Below, piece by piece: positions 17,054 through 25,701 of a stretch of 51,497 nt of DNA. This DNA comes from Desulfobulbaceae bacterium (lineage in GTDB: Bacteria; Desulfobacterota; Desulfobulbia; Desulfobulbales; SURF-16). The stretch covers positions 1-51,497 of the forward strand of contig JAHLLM010000039.1 of assembly GCA_020444175.1 (NCBI GenBank), read 5' to 3'. Each line of letters opens with the position of its first letter. Within the stretch, counting starts at the first letter, position 1. A model generated the notes under the pieces. That model was not told the origin of the DNA, ran no database searches, and was given only the letters and a program-made list of their open reading frames with translations. Both the position numbers and the translations under genes were made by a program.

Positions 17054-17734
17054 ATGAACTGTAACAATGCAAGAGAATATCTGGACGATTACTTTGATGG
17101 GATGCTTGACAAAGATTCCAAGGATGAGGTTTTACATCATATAATCGGCTGTGTTTCCTGTCATAGTGTCTTTGAAAACGAAAAGCAGCTCCGTGAAATG
17201 CTGCACAGTCTCCCAGCTCCTGTTCCCTCAACTGATTTTAAAAATAAGGTTGTTCGCAGGGCAATATCAGAGGCGCAAAGCATAGGACGTTTCAGGGCTG
17301 CTTTATCTTTCGGCGGAGGCCTTGCTGCAGCTATTGCCCTTTGGGTGCTTGTTTCTCTTTCCGGAAACATACTTCCTGGTGGAGAAAAACAAAACAGCGA
17401 CATACTCGCAGACATGACCTTGGAAGTTCAAAGACAAACAACCATCAAAATGGTCTTTAATGCCCCACATGACATGTTGCATTCCCAGGTCACGCTGCAA
17501 GTTCCCCTGAATCTGGAGATAGTTGGATTTCCAGGACAACGTGAAATATCGTGGAATACAGATTTGCTTAAAGGAAAGAATCTGCTTGAAGTTCCTGTTG
17601 TGGCTAAAAAAGCTGGACAAGCAGACTTGATTACTTTTATAGATTATCAAAATAAAAAGAAAAAGTTGACACTCACTACGCAGATTCAGGAAACTATACA
17701 AAAAAGTTCGCTTGTTCTGCCCCAAAGTGCGTAA
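17054..17734 (+). CDS. Anti-sigma factor with zinc-finger (zf-HC2/ZAS) domain
   Basis: 226 residues. The N-terminal HxxxCxxC motif (His29, Cys33, Cys36) and Cys3 form the zinc-binding anti-sigma domain. One TM helix at about 83-104 anchors it in the inner membrane. The periplasmic part (105-226) is beta-rich, with a sequence reminiscent of cell-adhesion-like sandwich domains (VTLQVPLNLEIVGFPGQREI). It follows the sigma gene and overlaps the next reading frame's upstream extension by a few bases, consistent with an operon. It should hold the sigma factor inactive at the membrane. Confidence 0.87.
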   Translation: MNCNNAREYLDDYFDGMLDKDSKDEVLHHIIGCVSCHSVFENEKQLREMLHSLPAPVPSTDFKNKVVRRAISEAQSIGRFRAALSFGGGLAAAIALWVLVSLSGNILPGGEKQNSDILADMTLEVQRQTTIKMVFNAPHDMLHSQVTLQVPLNLEIVGFPGQREISWNTDLLKGKNLLEVPVVAKKAGQADLITFIDYQNKKKKLTLTTQIQETIQKSSLVLPQSA

Positions 17735-17783
17735 CTATAATTCAGACGTTTTCATGCAAAAGACAATCTTAAAGAAAAAACCA

Positions 17784-18434
17784 ATGAAAACATTCAGGCT
17801 TTTATTAACAGGTTCAACCGCAGCATTCATTGCTTTATCCGGTCCCATCTCTGCCTCACATGCCGGATCTATGACGCCGCCGGCTGAAAACATGCAGCTT
17901 TCTGCAGACGAAGGCAGCCATGCAACGCCAATGTTGCTTGCACTCAATGACTTGGGTGACCTTGAAATTACCATGGAACTCATGGATGAATCTTCAGCAG
18001 ATGCCGATGCAATTGTTAACAAGATTCAACTCCCTGTCCAGTTACAGAAAAGAAAAATGGTCAATGAGCAAAAAAGACAGCGAGAAAAGATAAATTCTTC
18101 AGACGATATATTGGATAAAGGGTATCAAATTCGCGAGCAGATCAAGGAACACCGGAGCGACTCCGTGAATAATATTAACGAGCAGACGCAGGAAATACGG
18201 GAACAGAATAATTCGATTGAAGAGGTTCGTGAGCAGGCTAAAGAACAACAGTCAGAGGTGATTGAAGATTTTCGTGATGAGGCAAAAGGACAACAGTCAG
18301 AGGTGGTTGAAGATATTCGTGATGAGGCAAGAAAACAGCAGTCAGAGGTGATAAATAATATGGATACCCGGGGGGAACACAATAACACGGTCAATGAGAC
18401 TCGTGAAAACACGCAAAGGAAGCGAAAGGACTAG
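17784..18434 (+). CDS. Exported coiled-coil protein with tandem 15-residue repeats
   Basis: About 216 residues from the ATG at 17784; an ATG at 17754 is also possible. Signal peptide MKTFRLLLTGSTAAFIALSG, cleaved near SHAGS. From about residue 90 the protein is nearly all charged helix. Three clear repeats of the form REQAKEQQSEVIEDF / RDEAKGQQSEVVEDI / RDEARKQQSEVINNM are preceded by looser copies (REQIKEH, REQNNSIEEV). It is very rich in Glu, Gln, Arg and Lys. No family recognised. It is the third gene of the sigma/anti-sigma cluster, so it is a candidate envelope target of that sigma factor. Confidence 0.75.
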   Translation: MKTFRLLLTGSTAAFIALSGPISASHAGSMTPPAENMQLSADEGSHATPMLLALNDLGDLEITMELMDESSADADAIVNKIQLPVQLQKRKMVNEQKRQREKINSSDDILDKGYQIREQIKEHRSDSVNNINEQTQEIREQNNSIEEVREQAKEQQSEVIEDFRDEAKGQQSEVVEDIRDEARKQQSEVINNMDTRGEHNNTVNETRENTQRKRKD

Positions 18435-18476
18435 CCCCCTGCTTGTCGATCAACCTGAACCTGAACGAACAAAGAA

Positions 18477-19922
18477 TCAGAAACTTCGTGAGAGAGATAA
18501 AACTATCATATTTCTTACATAGGTATATTTCTCATAATTTGAATCATTATCCGTATATTGATACTCTCCATTTAATTCCCAGTCGTTTTTCATAAAGAGG
18601 GTACATCTCAATTCACCCCGCATGCGCTCCTCATGACGATCGTTGTCATTTGTTATATCATATTTGCTGTCGCGATAATTGACTCCGAGTGAGACTCTTA
18701 CCAACGGAGCAGGCCGCACAGAAAAGAGAGCTTTAATCGTATGGCGTGTGGGGGAGAAGTCCGGGTCATCCCTGTCATTTGTCTCTAAAACGTATCCAAG
18801 CAAGGCACTGTAAGCAGACCATTTCCAGAAAGATTCTCCCAGAAATTGATGTCTGTACCCTGCCAGGTATTCGTAATCATCATCCAGAATATCCAGGTAA
18901 CTGAGACGATAGCGAAAGCGCACAACAGATTTCGCACTCTGAAGTGGATATTTTAACTGGAAGCTCAAAGAAGGTACCTGCTCAAAACGGCTCTCGTCAA
19001 GAAGAGTGTATGCATATTCCCCTCTTGCTTCCATTTGTAATGTGTTGATCGTTTCTTTATGCAGCAAACTTACGAAAAAAGAGCTGACATCATATTCATC
19101 CAGTTCAAGATAATGCAACAGGTAAACGTTGGCATGGAACTGAGTTCCTCTTTCACTCGGATTTTCGCTGAGATAGCCACTTATGTGGCCAAGTATTTCA
19201 GCAAAAAAATCATCACTGCCACTTGCCCGGACATTCTCAGTGTCAGCCAGCAATGCGACGTTGTCATCGTAGCCGAAGCCAAATGAGGCATATTGCATCC
19301 AGGTAATTTTCTGTTCTTCCTTTTTGAGCTTTTCGAGAGCCGCATCAGCCATTAAACGAAGTTTTTGATTTTTAGCTTCGAATCGGGCTCTTTTAAATCT
19401 GTTGATAGCGGCATCACTTTGCTGTTGCTGAAGAGAGATAAGTCCAAGATTATAATAAGCCAGCGAAACCATATCAGGATATTCCGCCGTTTTCCTGAAG
19501 GCTTGTTCTGCCTCCGGATATCTGCCAAGCTTGTAATAACAGACACCTATATTGTAATAGAGAGATGGTTTTGACAACCCGGCGGCCTGAGCATCCAGAA
19601 AATCCTGCAGGGCATCTTCATGCAGCCCCTTCCGGAAAGCCTCCTGGCCTGCCTTGAAATGAAATGATGGGCTGCGAGTATGAACAGTTTCGTCTTCAGC
19701 TTTTAAAAGTGGAGGAGATACTGTTAACCAGGACAGCAACAGACAGAGAACAGCAAAGAATTTATGTATTTTTAAAGACTTGGAAATATCCATCATCATA
19801 TCCATGAAAATCATTTCTAATCGTAATAGCACCAAATGACAGATAAATTCAATATTAAAAAAAGGTATAGAGGCAAGTTGAATAAAAAAAAACGATTTCG
19901 GGACATATTTCCCGATTTTCAT
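18477..19922 (-). CDS. TPR protein with C-terminal outer-membrane beta-barrel
   Basis: 481 residues from the ATG at 19922, which has an AAGGAG site 4 bp before it. This start places about 39 extra residues before a second good signal-like start (Met40; IHKFFAVLCLLLSWLTV), so the effective export signal may begin there. Three to four TPR units at about 85-200 (FKAGQEAFRKGLHEDALQDF, YNIGVCYYKLGRYPEAEQAF, YYNLGLISLQQQ). From about 215 to the end there is alternating-hydrophobic, aromatic-rich sequence ending LSLSRSF with a terminal Phe, the outer-membrane barrel signature. It is probably an outer-membrane protein with a periplasmic TPR. It converges on the sigma-cluster. Confidence 0.8.
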   Translation of the reverse strand: MKIGKYVPKSFFFIQLASIPFFNIEFICHLVLLRLEMIFMDMMMDISKSLKIHKFFAVLCLLLSWLTVSPPLLKAEDETVHTRSPSFHFKAGQEAFRKGLHEDALQDFLDAQAAGLSKPSLYYNIGVCYYKLGRYPEAEQAFRKTAEYPDMVSLAYYNLGLISLQQQQSDAAINRFKRARFEAKNQKLRLMADAALEKLKKEEQKITWMQYASFGFGYDDNVALLADTENVRASGSDDFFAEILGHISGYLSENPSERGTQFHANVYLLHYLELDEYDVSSFFVSLLHKETINTLQMEARGEYAYTLLDESRFEQVPSLSFQLKYPLQSAKSVVRFRYRLSYLDILDDDYEYLAGYRHQFLGESFWKWSAYSALLGYVLETNDRDDPDFSPTRHTIKALFSVRPAPLVRVSLGVNYRDSKYDITNDNDRHEERMRGELRCTLFMKNDWELNGEYQYTDNDSNYEKYTYVRNMIVLSLSRSF

Positions 19923-19957
19923 TCATCTCCTTGAGATGAAAAACCACTCGAAAACCA

Positions 19958-20076
19958 CGAGTGTCATGTCAAGCTTCAATAGTCGTGTAGGTCGCCATAC
20001 CCATGGCGACTCTTCAGTGTCGGGAAGGGCTTCCCGACCTACAGCATGCGTCAAAAGGCATTTGACATGACACTCG
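19958..20076. mobile_element. 119-bp MITE-like element with cloverleaf potential (family C)
   Basis: Termini CGAGTGTCATGTCAA (19958-19972) and TTGACATGACACTCG (20062-20076) are perfect 15-bp inverted repeats. Inside, GTAGGTCG pairs with CGACCTAC around two hairpins, GTCGCCAT/ATGGCGAC and GTCGGGAA/TTCCCGAC, giving a cloverleaf. A diverged second copy lies at 34006-34120. No target duplication is evident. Confidence 0.75.
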
Positions 20077-20121
20077 TCATGTGCGTAACTTTACGATATG
20101 AAAAAAAGTTGATCAGCTTCA

Positions 20122-20661
20122 TCACATTTTGCTTATTCGCAGGCCAAATGCCTCGACCTGTTGCCAGTCAGTAAATTCCACTACTGCTTCAGGTTCGGTA
20201 GGTCCCTTGCTCATCCACATGATTAATCGTATCATCAGCCTATCCCAAAAGCGATAACTCGGGTAGTCAATTTTCCCTGCAAAAACAGCTAATTCTTTTG
20301 GACGCCACGATATTTGTTTCAAAAATTTCTGTAAATACGGATTCGTTTCCGGCTGATTTTTCTCGGGTTTTCGGGCAACGACATTCACAGAGAAAAAGGC
20401 ATTCAGCTTACTGTCAAGAATATGCTCGTTCCTTTTTATGAATTCATAAACCTGCTGACTATGTTTTCCGTACCGTATACTGGCACCGATAACAATCTTA
20501 TGAAATGAAGCCAGATCAACCTGAAATTCATCACTTATGGCAATAAGCTTTACCTGATCTCCCTCTTTTTCAATCACTTGTTTGAGACGTTGACAGATTT
20601 CAAAGGTGTGGCCATCAGTGCTTGAATAGATAATCAAAATAAGAGATTTTGAATATTGCAA
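20122..20661 (-). CDS. hemG: Menaquinone-dependent protoporphyrinogen IX dehydrogenase
   Basis: About 180 residues. I favour the TTG at 20661, 9 bp after an AAGGAG site, because it gives an N-terminus (QYSKSLILIIYSSTDGHT) matching known HemG proteins. The ATG at 20688 would add nine residues without a ribosome site. Flavodoxin-like fold. Matches to E. coli HemG recalled from knowledge: VIGASIRYG, FFSVNVVARKPEK, WRPKELAVFAG and FWDRLMIRLIM, including the long insertion typical of HemG. It oxidises protoporphyrinogen IX to protoporphyrin IX with electrons to menaquinone, consistent with anaerobic heme synthesis. It stands alone. Confidence 0.92.
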   Translation of the reverse strand: MQYSKSLILIIYSSTDGHTFEICQRLKQVIEKEGDQVKLIAISDEFQVDLASFHKIVIGASIRYGKHSQQVYEFIKRNEHILDSKLNAFFSVNVVARKPEKNQPETNPYLQKFLKQISWRPKELAVFAGKIDYPSYRFWDRLMIRLIMWMSKGPTEPEAVVEFTDWQQVEAFGLRISKM

Positions 20662-21032
20662 GATTTTCTTCTCCTTAGAAACATCCAATCATTTTTAGCA
20701 ATCTGTGAAGTCATTCTACCATATTCGGTGTTCCAGACTAGAAAACAAACACTTTCAGCTCACTTTTGACCAAAAACATGTATACAAAAATTTTAATGGG
20801 TATAAAAATTGTCACACCTGGAATAGCCAGTACATATCTTTAAGTATTTCAATAGATTATTAAACAGTCCTAGCTGCCCGTTTAAGCTATCTCCTTAAAG
20901 TCACGTCTCTTTTCAGAGACAGTTTTAAGTAAATGATAGTAATTCTCCTTCTTTTAAACACCAAATTTTTTCTCCTTTAATTACAAATGGTTACTATTAA
21001 GCAAACAGCAACACACGACTCATAGCACAATG

Positions 21033-21048
21033 TGGCATGCAAGGTGCA
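21033..21048 (+). promoter_or_regulatory. Candidate sigma-54 promoter
   Basis: TGGCATGCAAGGTGCA keeps the invariant GG-N10-GC spacing of -24/-12 promoters (consensus TGGCAC-N5-TTGC). It would start transcription near 21060, about 290 nt before the MopE-type gene. No sigma-54 activator gene is visible nearby. Confidence 0.55.
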
Positions 21049-21054
21049 TTAAAG

Positions 21055-21345
21055 CCGAGGTACGCCTTGGGGGAACAAAACAAATCAGGGCCGGCATATA
21101 GTACTCCCTTGGCCAACAAAAACAAACCGGTATCAGCGTACGCTCAAGCAACTAACTTCAAAAAATTGTCTTCAAGTCAAACTTCATGAGAGGAAATGCA
21201 TGGAAAAAAAATAATTGGCGGCTGTTTCAACAAAGTGGAGATTCCCGGCTGGTGAATTCACACAACAGGAAGATAAAAGAGTCTGAAGATAAAACGCTCA
21301 AAATATACCTGTTGTCCATTGCTTATTAACAATAACGAGGTGTAA
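21055..21345 (+). promoter_or_regulatory. Long, structured 5' leader of the MopE-type gene
   Basis: Gene-free DNA of 660 bp (20689-21348) precedes the gene; the part after the sigma-54-like site has several stems. CCGAGG-tacg-CCTTGG forms a local hairpin at about 21056-21071, GTACGC (21061) can pair with GCGTAC at about 21137, and GCCGG (21091) with CCGGT (21127). The stems are partly mutually exclusive, as in a switch. I could not assign it to a known riboswitch class. The rest of the gap (20689-21030) shows nothing I can name. Confidence 0.4.
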
Positions 21346-21348
21346 TCA

Positions 21349-22851
21349 ATGTTAAAGAAAAACATTTCTTTTGCAATAACATTAGTAGGATCTTTTTTTA
21401 TATCGGTAGCGACCTGTTCTGCATTTGGCTCTTTCGGTTCCGATGTGAACAACTTATGTGCTCCGCAACAACCCTATACCGGCAGTTGTTCACTCTGCCA
21501 TACAGGGGGCTATTCAAGTAGCACACCAGCTAAAACTGCGTATTCAGCTGGTGGTACCACCTTAACGGATTATTTCTGTCCGTCCGGCCCGACCTGTACC
21601 GATGATGATGGAGATACCTTTGCCATTGAAGGTGGTGAATGCGGTCCCATGGATTGCAACGATGCTGATGTTGCGGTTAACCCATCTGCCGCAGAAAACT
21701 GTACAGACGGCATTGATAATGACTGTGACGGTTTAATTGATGCTGCTGATCCTGATGCGGTAGGCTGCCCCCCAGTCTGTACCGATGTTGACGGCGATGG
21801 TTTCGCCATTGAAGGCGGTGCCTGTGGCCAGACTGATTGTAACGACGGTGACTCAACCGTCAACCCCTCTGCTGCCGAGATATGTGATGACGGTGTAGAT
21901 AACAACTGTGACGGTATGATTGATGAAAACTGCGTCACTCAGCCGACCTGTACTGATTCTGACGGTGATGGTTTTGCCCTTGAAGGTGGTGAGTGCGGAG
22001 CCGTTGACTGTGATGATACCGATAGCTCAGTTAACCCTGATGCGGCAGAAAATTGTACAGACGGTATTGATAATAACTGTAACGGTCTTGTAGATGCTGT
22101 TGACGATACAGCAGTAAACTGCCCGCCGATCTGTAGCGATGCTGACGGTGATGATTATGCCTTGGAAGGCGGTGTCTGTGGTCCGGTTGACTGTGATGAC
22201 AACGACATTGACGTCAATCCGGGTGCAGTGGAAATCTGTGATGACGGCATTGATAATGATTGTGATGAACTGATCGACGAGGGTTGTGATACAACCTGTA
22301 CAGATCTGGACGGAGACGGTTTTACCGATGCTGCATGTGGCGGTACTGACTGCAATGATTCTGATTCTGCAATTAACCCAGGTGCCTCAGAAGTATGTGG
22401 AAACGGTGTTGATGAAAACTGTAACGGCGAAAACGATGATGTATGCGTAACATGCCCTGAAGGCGGCGTGTTAATCATCAAGAAAGCCGAGTATAAATTC
22501 GAGGCCGGAAAGCTTGAGGTTAAGGGGCGTTCCAACATTAATACACTCATAACAGTCGTAGATGCTGAAACAGGAAATGTTCTTGCCGAGGATGTAAAAG
22601 TCAAGGGCGGGAAATGGAAAGTAAAGATCAAAAGACTGAATGCCAATGATGCCCCGGTGATCGTAGAAGCCATCAACTCAGAAGGCTGCTCAACCGAACG
22701 CGAAGTTAAAGTCGATGGTCGTCCTGAAAGAAAAAAAGACCGTGATGACGATGACGACGATGACGACGATCATCACAAAAAAGGCGATGATGACGATGAT
22801 GATGATGACGATCATCACCAAAAAGGCGATGATGATGACGACGACGATTAA
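21349..22851 (+). CDS. Exported MopE-repeat metal-binding protein with one c-type heme site and Asp/His tail
   Basis: 500 residues; AACGAGG-type ribosome site. Signal peptide 1-25. CSLCH at 47-51 is a CxxCH heme-c motif. Residues about 83-370 hold five MopE-type repeats, each with a Ca-binding-like DxDGDGF loop, a CNDxDxxVNPxAxE segment and a DNxCDGxID segment, with paired cysteines. Residues about 378-460 look like an Ig-like beta domain. The last 35 residues are almost all Asp and His in two near-identical blocks (about eight or nine Asp, then HHKKG or HHQKG). Related MopE proteins bind copper or calcium. An extracellular metal-binding redox protein is inferred. Confidence 0.88.
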   Translation: MLKKNISFAITLVGSFFISVATCSAFGSFGSDVNNLCAPQQPYTGSCSLCHTGGYSSSTPAKTAYSAGGTTLTDYFCPSGPTCTDDDGDTFAIEGGECGPMDCNDADVAVNPSAAENCTDGIDNDCDGLIDAADPDAVGCPPVCTDVDGDGFAIEGGACGQTDCNDGDSTVNPSAAEICDDGVDNNCDGMIDENCVTQPTCTDSDGDGFALEGGECGAVDCDDTDSSVNPDAAENCTDGIDNNCNGLVDAVDDTAVNCPPICSDADGDDYALEGGVCGPVDCDDNDIDVNPGAVEICDDGIDNDCDELIDEGCDTTCTDLDGDGFTDAACGGTDCNDSDSAINPGASEVCGNGVDENCNGENDDVCVTCPEGGVLIIKKAEYKFEAGKLEVKGRSNINTLITVVDAETGNVLAEDVKVKGGKWKVKIKRLNANDAPVIVEAINSEGCSTEREVKVDGRPERKKDRDDDDDDDDDHHKKGDDDDDDDDDHHQKGDDDDDDD

Positions 22852-22913
22852 TTAAAATCATTATCTTTTCTCCAACAAAAGAGACAGTTCCCCTCCCCAC
22901 CCTGTCTCGCCAT

Positions 22914-22947
22914 AAAAAGGAGGAAGGCATGTGCCTTCCTCCTTTTT
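22914..22947. terminator. Strong bidirectional terminator
   Basis: AAAAAGGAGGAAGGCA and TGCCTTCCTCCTTTTT are a perfect 16-bp inverted repeat with A and T runs on both sides. It lies between the convergent MopE-type gene and the EamA transporter gene. Confidence 0.9.
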
Positions 22948-23010
22948 ACCTTTTATGCTCCAAGTCCGTCGAAAAAAAACATCCGTTTGACACAGAGACT
23001 GACTAAAGTC

Positions 23011-23871
23011 TTATAAGTTTTTGACATGAACGGCCTGATGTTTTTCAAAAATCGCCAGTAAAATGCCGCTGAGTGTAGCAAGTGATGCCAGGACAAACCG
23101 CATTGTAAGTTGCTCATCGAGTAAAAGAATGCCGCCCAATGCGGCAATTACCGGAACACTTAACTGCACGATCCCTGCACTGGTGGCTTTCAGTTCTGGT
23201 AAAACAGAGTACCAGATCGCATAAACAAGCCCCGATGCCACTGCCCCTGACACAAATGCATACAAAATTCCAGTAAAATCCCAAACAGCTTGACGAGACA
23301 TAACAATGCTCATCGCAACAGCTATGGGAACAGCCCGCAGGAAATTGCCCGCGGTTATTGTTGTGGGATTTCCCTGCCCCCTGCCGCGTAAGGAATATAT
23401 TCCCCATGCTATTCCGGCAGCAATCATCAAGAATGCGTCACGAAGCGGGGGCGCTGAAAGTCCCGGCAGCAGAAGGCCGACAATGCCGGCAAGCGCAAGG
23501 AAGAGTCCAAAACACTGCAGCATACCAAGTTTTTCGCCAGACCAAAGGCCGCGACTGATCATTGACACCTGAACTGCACCGAAAAGCAACAGCGCACCCG
23601 TTGATGCAGATAAGCTTACATAAGCAAAAGAAAAAAAAGCGGCATAAATAAAAAGAGTTAACGCGGATAGCCAGCTGCCCTTTTTACCGTTTTCAGTCCC
23701 TTTTATACGGACAAGAATCCAGAGTGAGAGCGCTCCGGAAAGTATGCGAATGGTGGTGAAGCTGCAGGCGTCAATGCTCGTATCTGTCAGCGCCATCCTG
23801 CAAATCAGAGAATTGCCGGCAAAGCCGATCATTGTTAACGAAGTCAGGATAATCACACTTGCAGGTTTCAT
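23011..23871 (-). CDS. EamA/DMT-family membrane transporter
   Basis: About 286 residues from the ATG at 23871 (AAAAGG upstream); a TTG six bases earlier is less likely. Ten predicted TM helices in two EamA repeats of about 140 residues each. Typical features are GFAGNSLICRMAL near the N-terminus, LSASTGALLLFGAVQ at the end of repeat 1 and SVPVIAALGGILLLDEQL in repeat 2. The family exports small metabolites such as amino acids or drugs; the substrate cannot be predicted. It is a single gene preceded by family-B repeats. Confidence 0.88.
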   Translation of the reverse strand: MKPASVIILTSLTMIGFAGNSLICRMALTDTSIDACSFTTIRILSGALSLWILVRIKGTENGKKGSWLSALTLFIYAAFFSFAYVSLSASTGALLLFGAVQVSMISRGLWSGEKLGMLQCFGLFLALAGIVGLLLPGLSAPPLRDAFLMIAAGIAWGIYSLRGRGQGNPTTITAGNFLRAVPIAVAMSIVMSRQAVWDFTGILYAFVSGAVASGLVYAIWYSVLPELKATSAGIVQLSVPVIAALGGILLLDEQLTMRFVLASLATLSGILLAIFEKHQAVHVKNL

Positions 23872-23986
23872 TGACAAGAGCCTTTTCTTTGCACATGTGC
23901 CTTTGAATCCAACGCCAAAAAAATATGTAACGATTCAGCTGCACCTCATCTTTGAACGATCAGGCCTGCTCACATAGACGGGCTAT

Positions 23987-24056
23987 CGGAGTCTCGCAAG
24001 CTCGCTTACCTGCCTCGCAGGCCTGCTCGGAGTCTCCACTTCGTTGCGCTTACCTG
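23987..24056. repeat. Two direct copies of family-B repeat
   Basis: CGGAGTCTC ... GCTTACCTG occurs at 23987-24012 and again at 24028-24056, separated by a CCTCGCAGGCCTG hairpin-like spacer. The same core is found as inverted arms at 10503-10590. It occupies most of the 270-bp gap between the EamA and YceI genes. Confidence 0.65.
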
Positions 24057-24145
24057 TCCAAATCTAAGGCACATCTGAATAGTTACGGCCTGGAGTTGTG
24101 GCCCATTTCGAGCCCTCGCTGAATAGATACAAAAATATCAGCAAA

Positions 24146-24730
24146 TTACTGGTTGCGAATCATCTCCAGAGTTATCAGAATGTCAACATCCTGGCCCACA
24201 ACCCCCATCTGCGCGAATTTTCCTGTACCAACGCCATAGTCAAGCCGATTTATCTTTGTTCGTGTCTCAAGACCTGCGACAATCTTCCCCTTCATAAGGG
24301 CATGGACTTTTTCACCCCAATAGAAGAATTCCAGTTGTGCATCCCTGCTTTTATTTTTAATGGTCAGTTTTCCTTCAGCCGTATACTTATTTCCACCGGC
24401 AGGGGTAATTTTTGAAGACTGAAATGTCATGACAGGATACTTGCCGGCATCAAAAAATTCATCTGAGCGAAGGTGAATATCTCTCTTGGTGTTGTTGGTA
24501 TTAATGCTGCCAACTTGAACTTCAAGATATATTCTGTTTTTACCGGGGGTGTCTGGATCGAAAAATATGTCACCGGAAAACACATCAAACTGCCCTCTGA
24601 CAGTTGAGTAAATATGTTTTATATCAAAGAAAAAACCACTGTGTATGGGATCAAGCTCCCACTGAGCTGCTCCTGCCTGGGTATAACTCAACATAAAAAC
24701 TGAAAATAGAAAGAATAGAACCTTTTTCAT
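24146..24730 (-). CDS. YceI-family periplasmic lipocalin-like protein
   Basis: 194 residues; GAGGAGGG ribosome site before ATG. Signal peptide about 1-22 (cleaved at GAA-QW). The mature protein begins with WELDPIHSGFFFDIKH, the YceI start (W.lD..HS.v.F...H), and contains the usual SINTNNTKRDIHLRSDEFFD motif. Family members are periplasmic beta-barrels that bind polyisoprenoid or amide lipids. Specific function unknown. The next minus-strand gene upstream (YitT) ends 28 bp before it, so the two may be co-transcribed. Confidence 0.9.
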   Translation of the reverse strand: MKKVLFFLFSVFMLSYTQAGAAQWELDPIHSGFFFDIKHIYSTVRGQFDVFSGDIFFDPDTPGKNRIYLEVQVGSINTNNTKRDIHLRSDEFFDAGKYPVMTFQSSKITPAGGNKYTAEGKLTIKNKSRDAQLEFFYWGEKVHALMKGKIVAGLETRTKINRLDYGVGTGKFAQMGVVGQDVDILITLEMIRNQ

Positions 24731-24757
24731 TTTCCCTCCTCATTTCTTGTTCCTTTT

Positions 24758-25630
24758 TTACCAGTGAGGTTGATTACCAATCCTGAAATTTATTACCTCC
24801 ATAGTGTCGCTGATGACGACAAAGGCACCAGAATCAATATCAAGAACCCGTCTCTTAAGACGACCAATTTCAGTCATGGGAACGACGGTGTACAAAATAT
24901 GTTCCTCGTTTCCGGTATAACCACCTTGTCCTTTGATAACAGTGACCCCTCGTCTTATGTCTTTGAGTATTTCTCCGGAGATCTTCTCCCATTGCGATGA
25001 GATAATAAACACAGCCTTTCTCTGGCTGAGTCCGGTTACCACGAGGTTGACGACTTTGGAGCTGACATAAAGCACAATCAGTGTATAAAGCACTGCTTCT
25101 ATTGAGTAATATACTGATGTCATGAGTATGACTATGGCATTGACAGTAAGAATTGTGTTCCCAAGACTTACGGAGAATCTCCGGAGCAGCATTACGGAGA
25201 GGATATCAGTCCCTCCCTGCGAGCCTGATGATCGCAGGCAAAGGCCGGCACCGGCTCCAAGGATAAGACCAGCCAGCAAAGCATTCAGCATCTTGTCATC
25301 AAGACTGATGCTGAAGTGAATATATGCTATGGACAAGCTTAAAAAGAGTGTACCGAAAATGCTGTAAAAAAAGAAACGACGCCCAACGGCCATCCAGGCC
25401 AGGATAAAAAGTGGGATATTCAGGATTAAATAAATCAATCCCAGGTTAATTTGAGGCAGAACTTTATAAAGTACCAGAGAGATACCGGTAATTCCACCTG
25501 AAACAAAATTCTGAGGGATTAAGATTCCATTAATGGCTATTGCGCAAAGGATGCTTCCAATGGAAAGAAGTAACGTATCACGAAGTACCTGTTGCGGAGA
25601 TTGAAAGAGAGTCTGAACTTTATTTTTCAT
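24758..25630 (-). CDS. YitT-family membrane protein (DUF161/DUF2179)
   Basis: 290 residues. Six or so TM helices in the first 200 residues, with SGSQGGTDILSVMLLRR typical of YitT proteins. A C-terminal soluble DUF2179 domain (about 220-285) carries RRGVTVIKGQGGYTGNE and IDSGAFVVISDTMEV. The transport or regulatory role of the family is not well defined. It sits upstream of yceI on the same strand with a short gap. Confidence 0.9.
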   Translation of the reverse strand: MKNKVQTLFQSPQQVLRDTLLLSIGSILCAIAINGILIPQNFVSGGITGISLVLYKVLPQINLGLIYLILNIPLFILAWMAVGRRFFFYSIFGTLFLSLSIAYIHFSISLDDKMLNALLAGLILGAGAGLCLRSSGSQGGTDILSVMLLRRFSVSLGNTILTVNAIVILMTSVYYSIEAVLYTLIVLYVSSKVVNLVVTGLSQRKAVFIISSQWEKISGEILKDIRRGVTVIKGQGGYTGNEEHILYTVVPMTEIGRLKRRVLDIDSGAFVVISDTMEVINFRIGNQPHW

Positions 25631-25701
25631 GCATGACAGTATCCCGCTCTAAAACACATGCAGGTTTGTAAATTGATAATTTGACGTTTCTGGCCCCCCC
25701 T

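Noticed and set aside
21055-21150. Cyclic-di-GMP (GEMM) or NiCo riboswitch
   Set aside because: Neither the GEMM core nor the NiCo junction could be matched by eye; kept only as an unassigned structured leader.
22155-22930. Long antisense frames, including one very rich in His and Arg
   Set aside because: They are mirror images of the MopE repeats and of the Asp/His tail, whose repetitive codons keep the other frames open.
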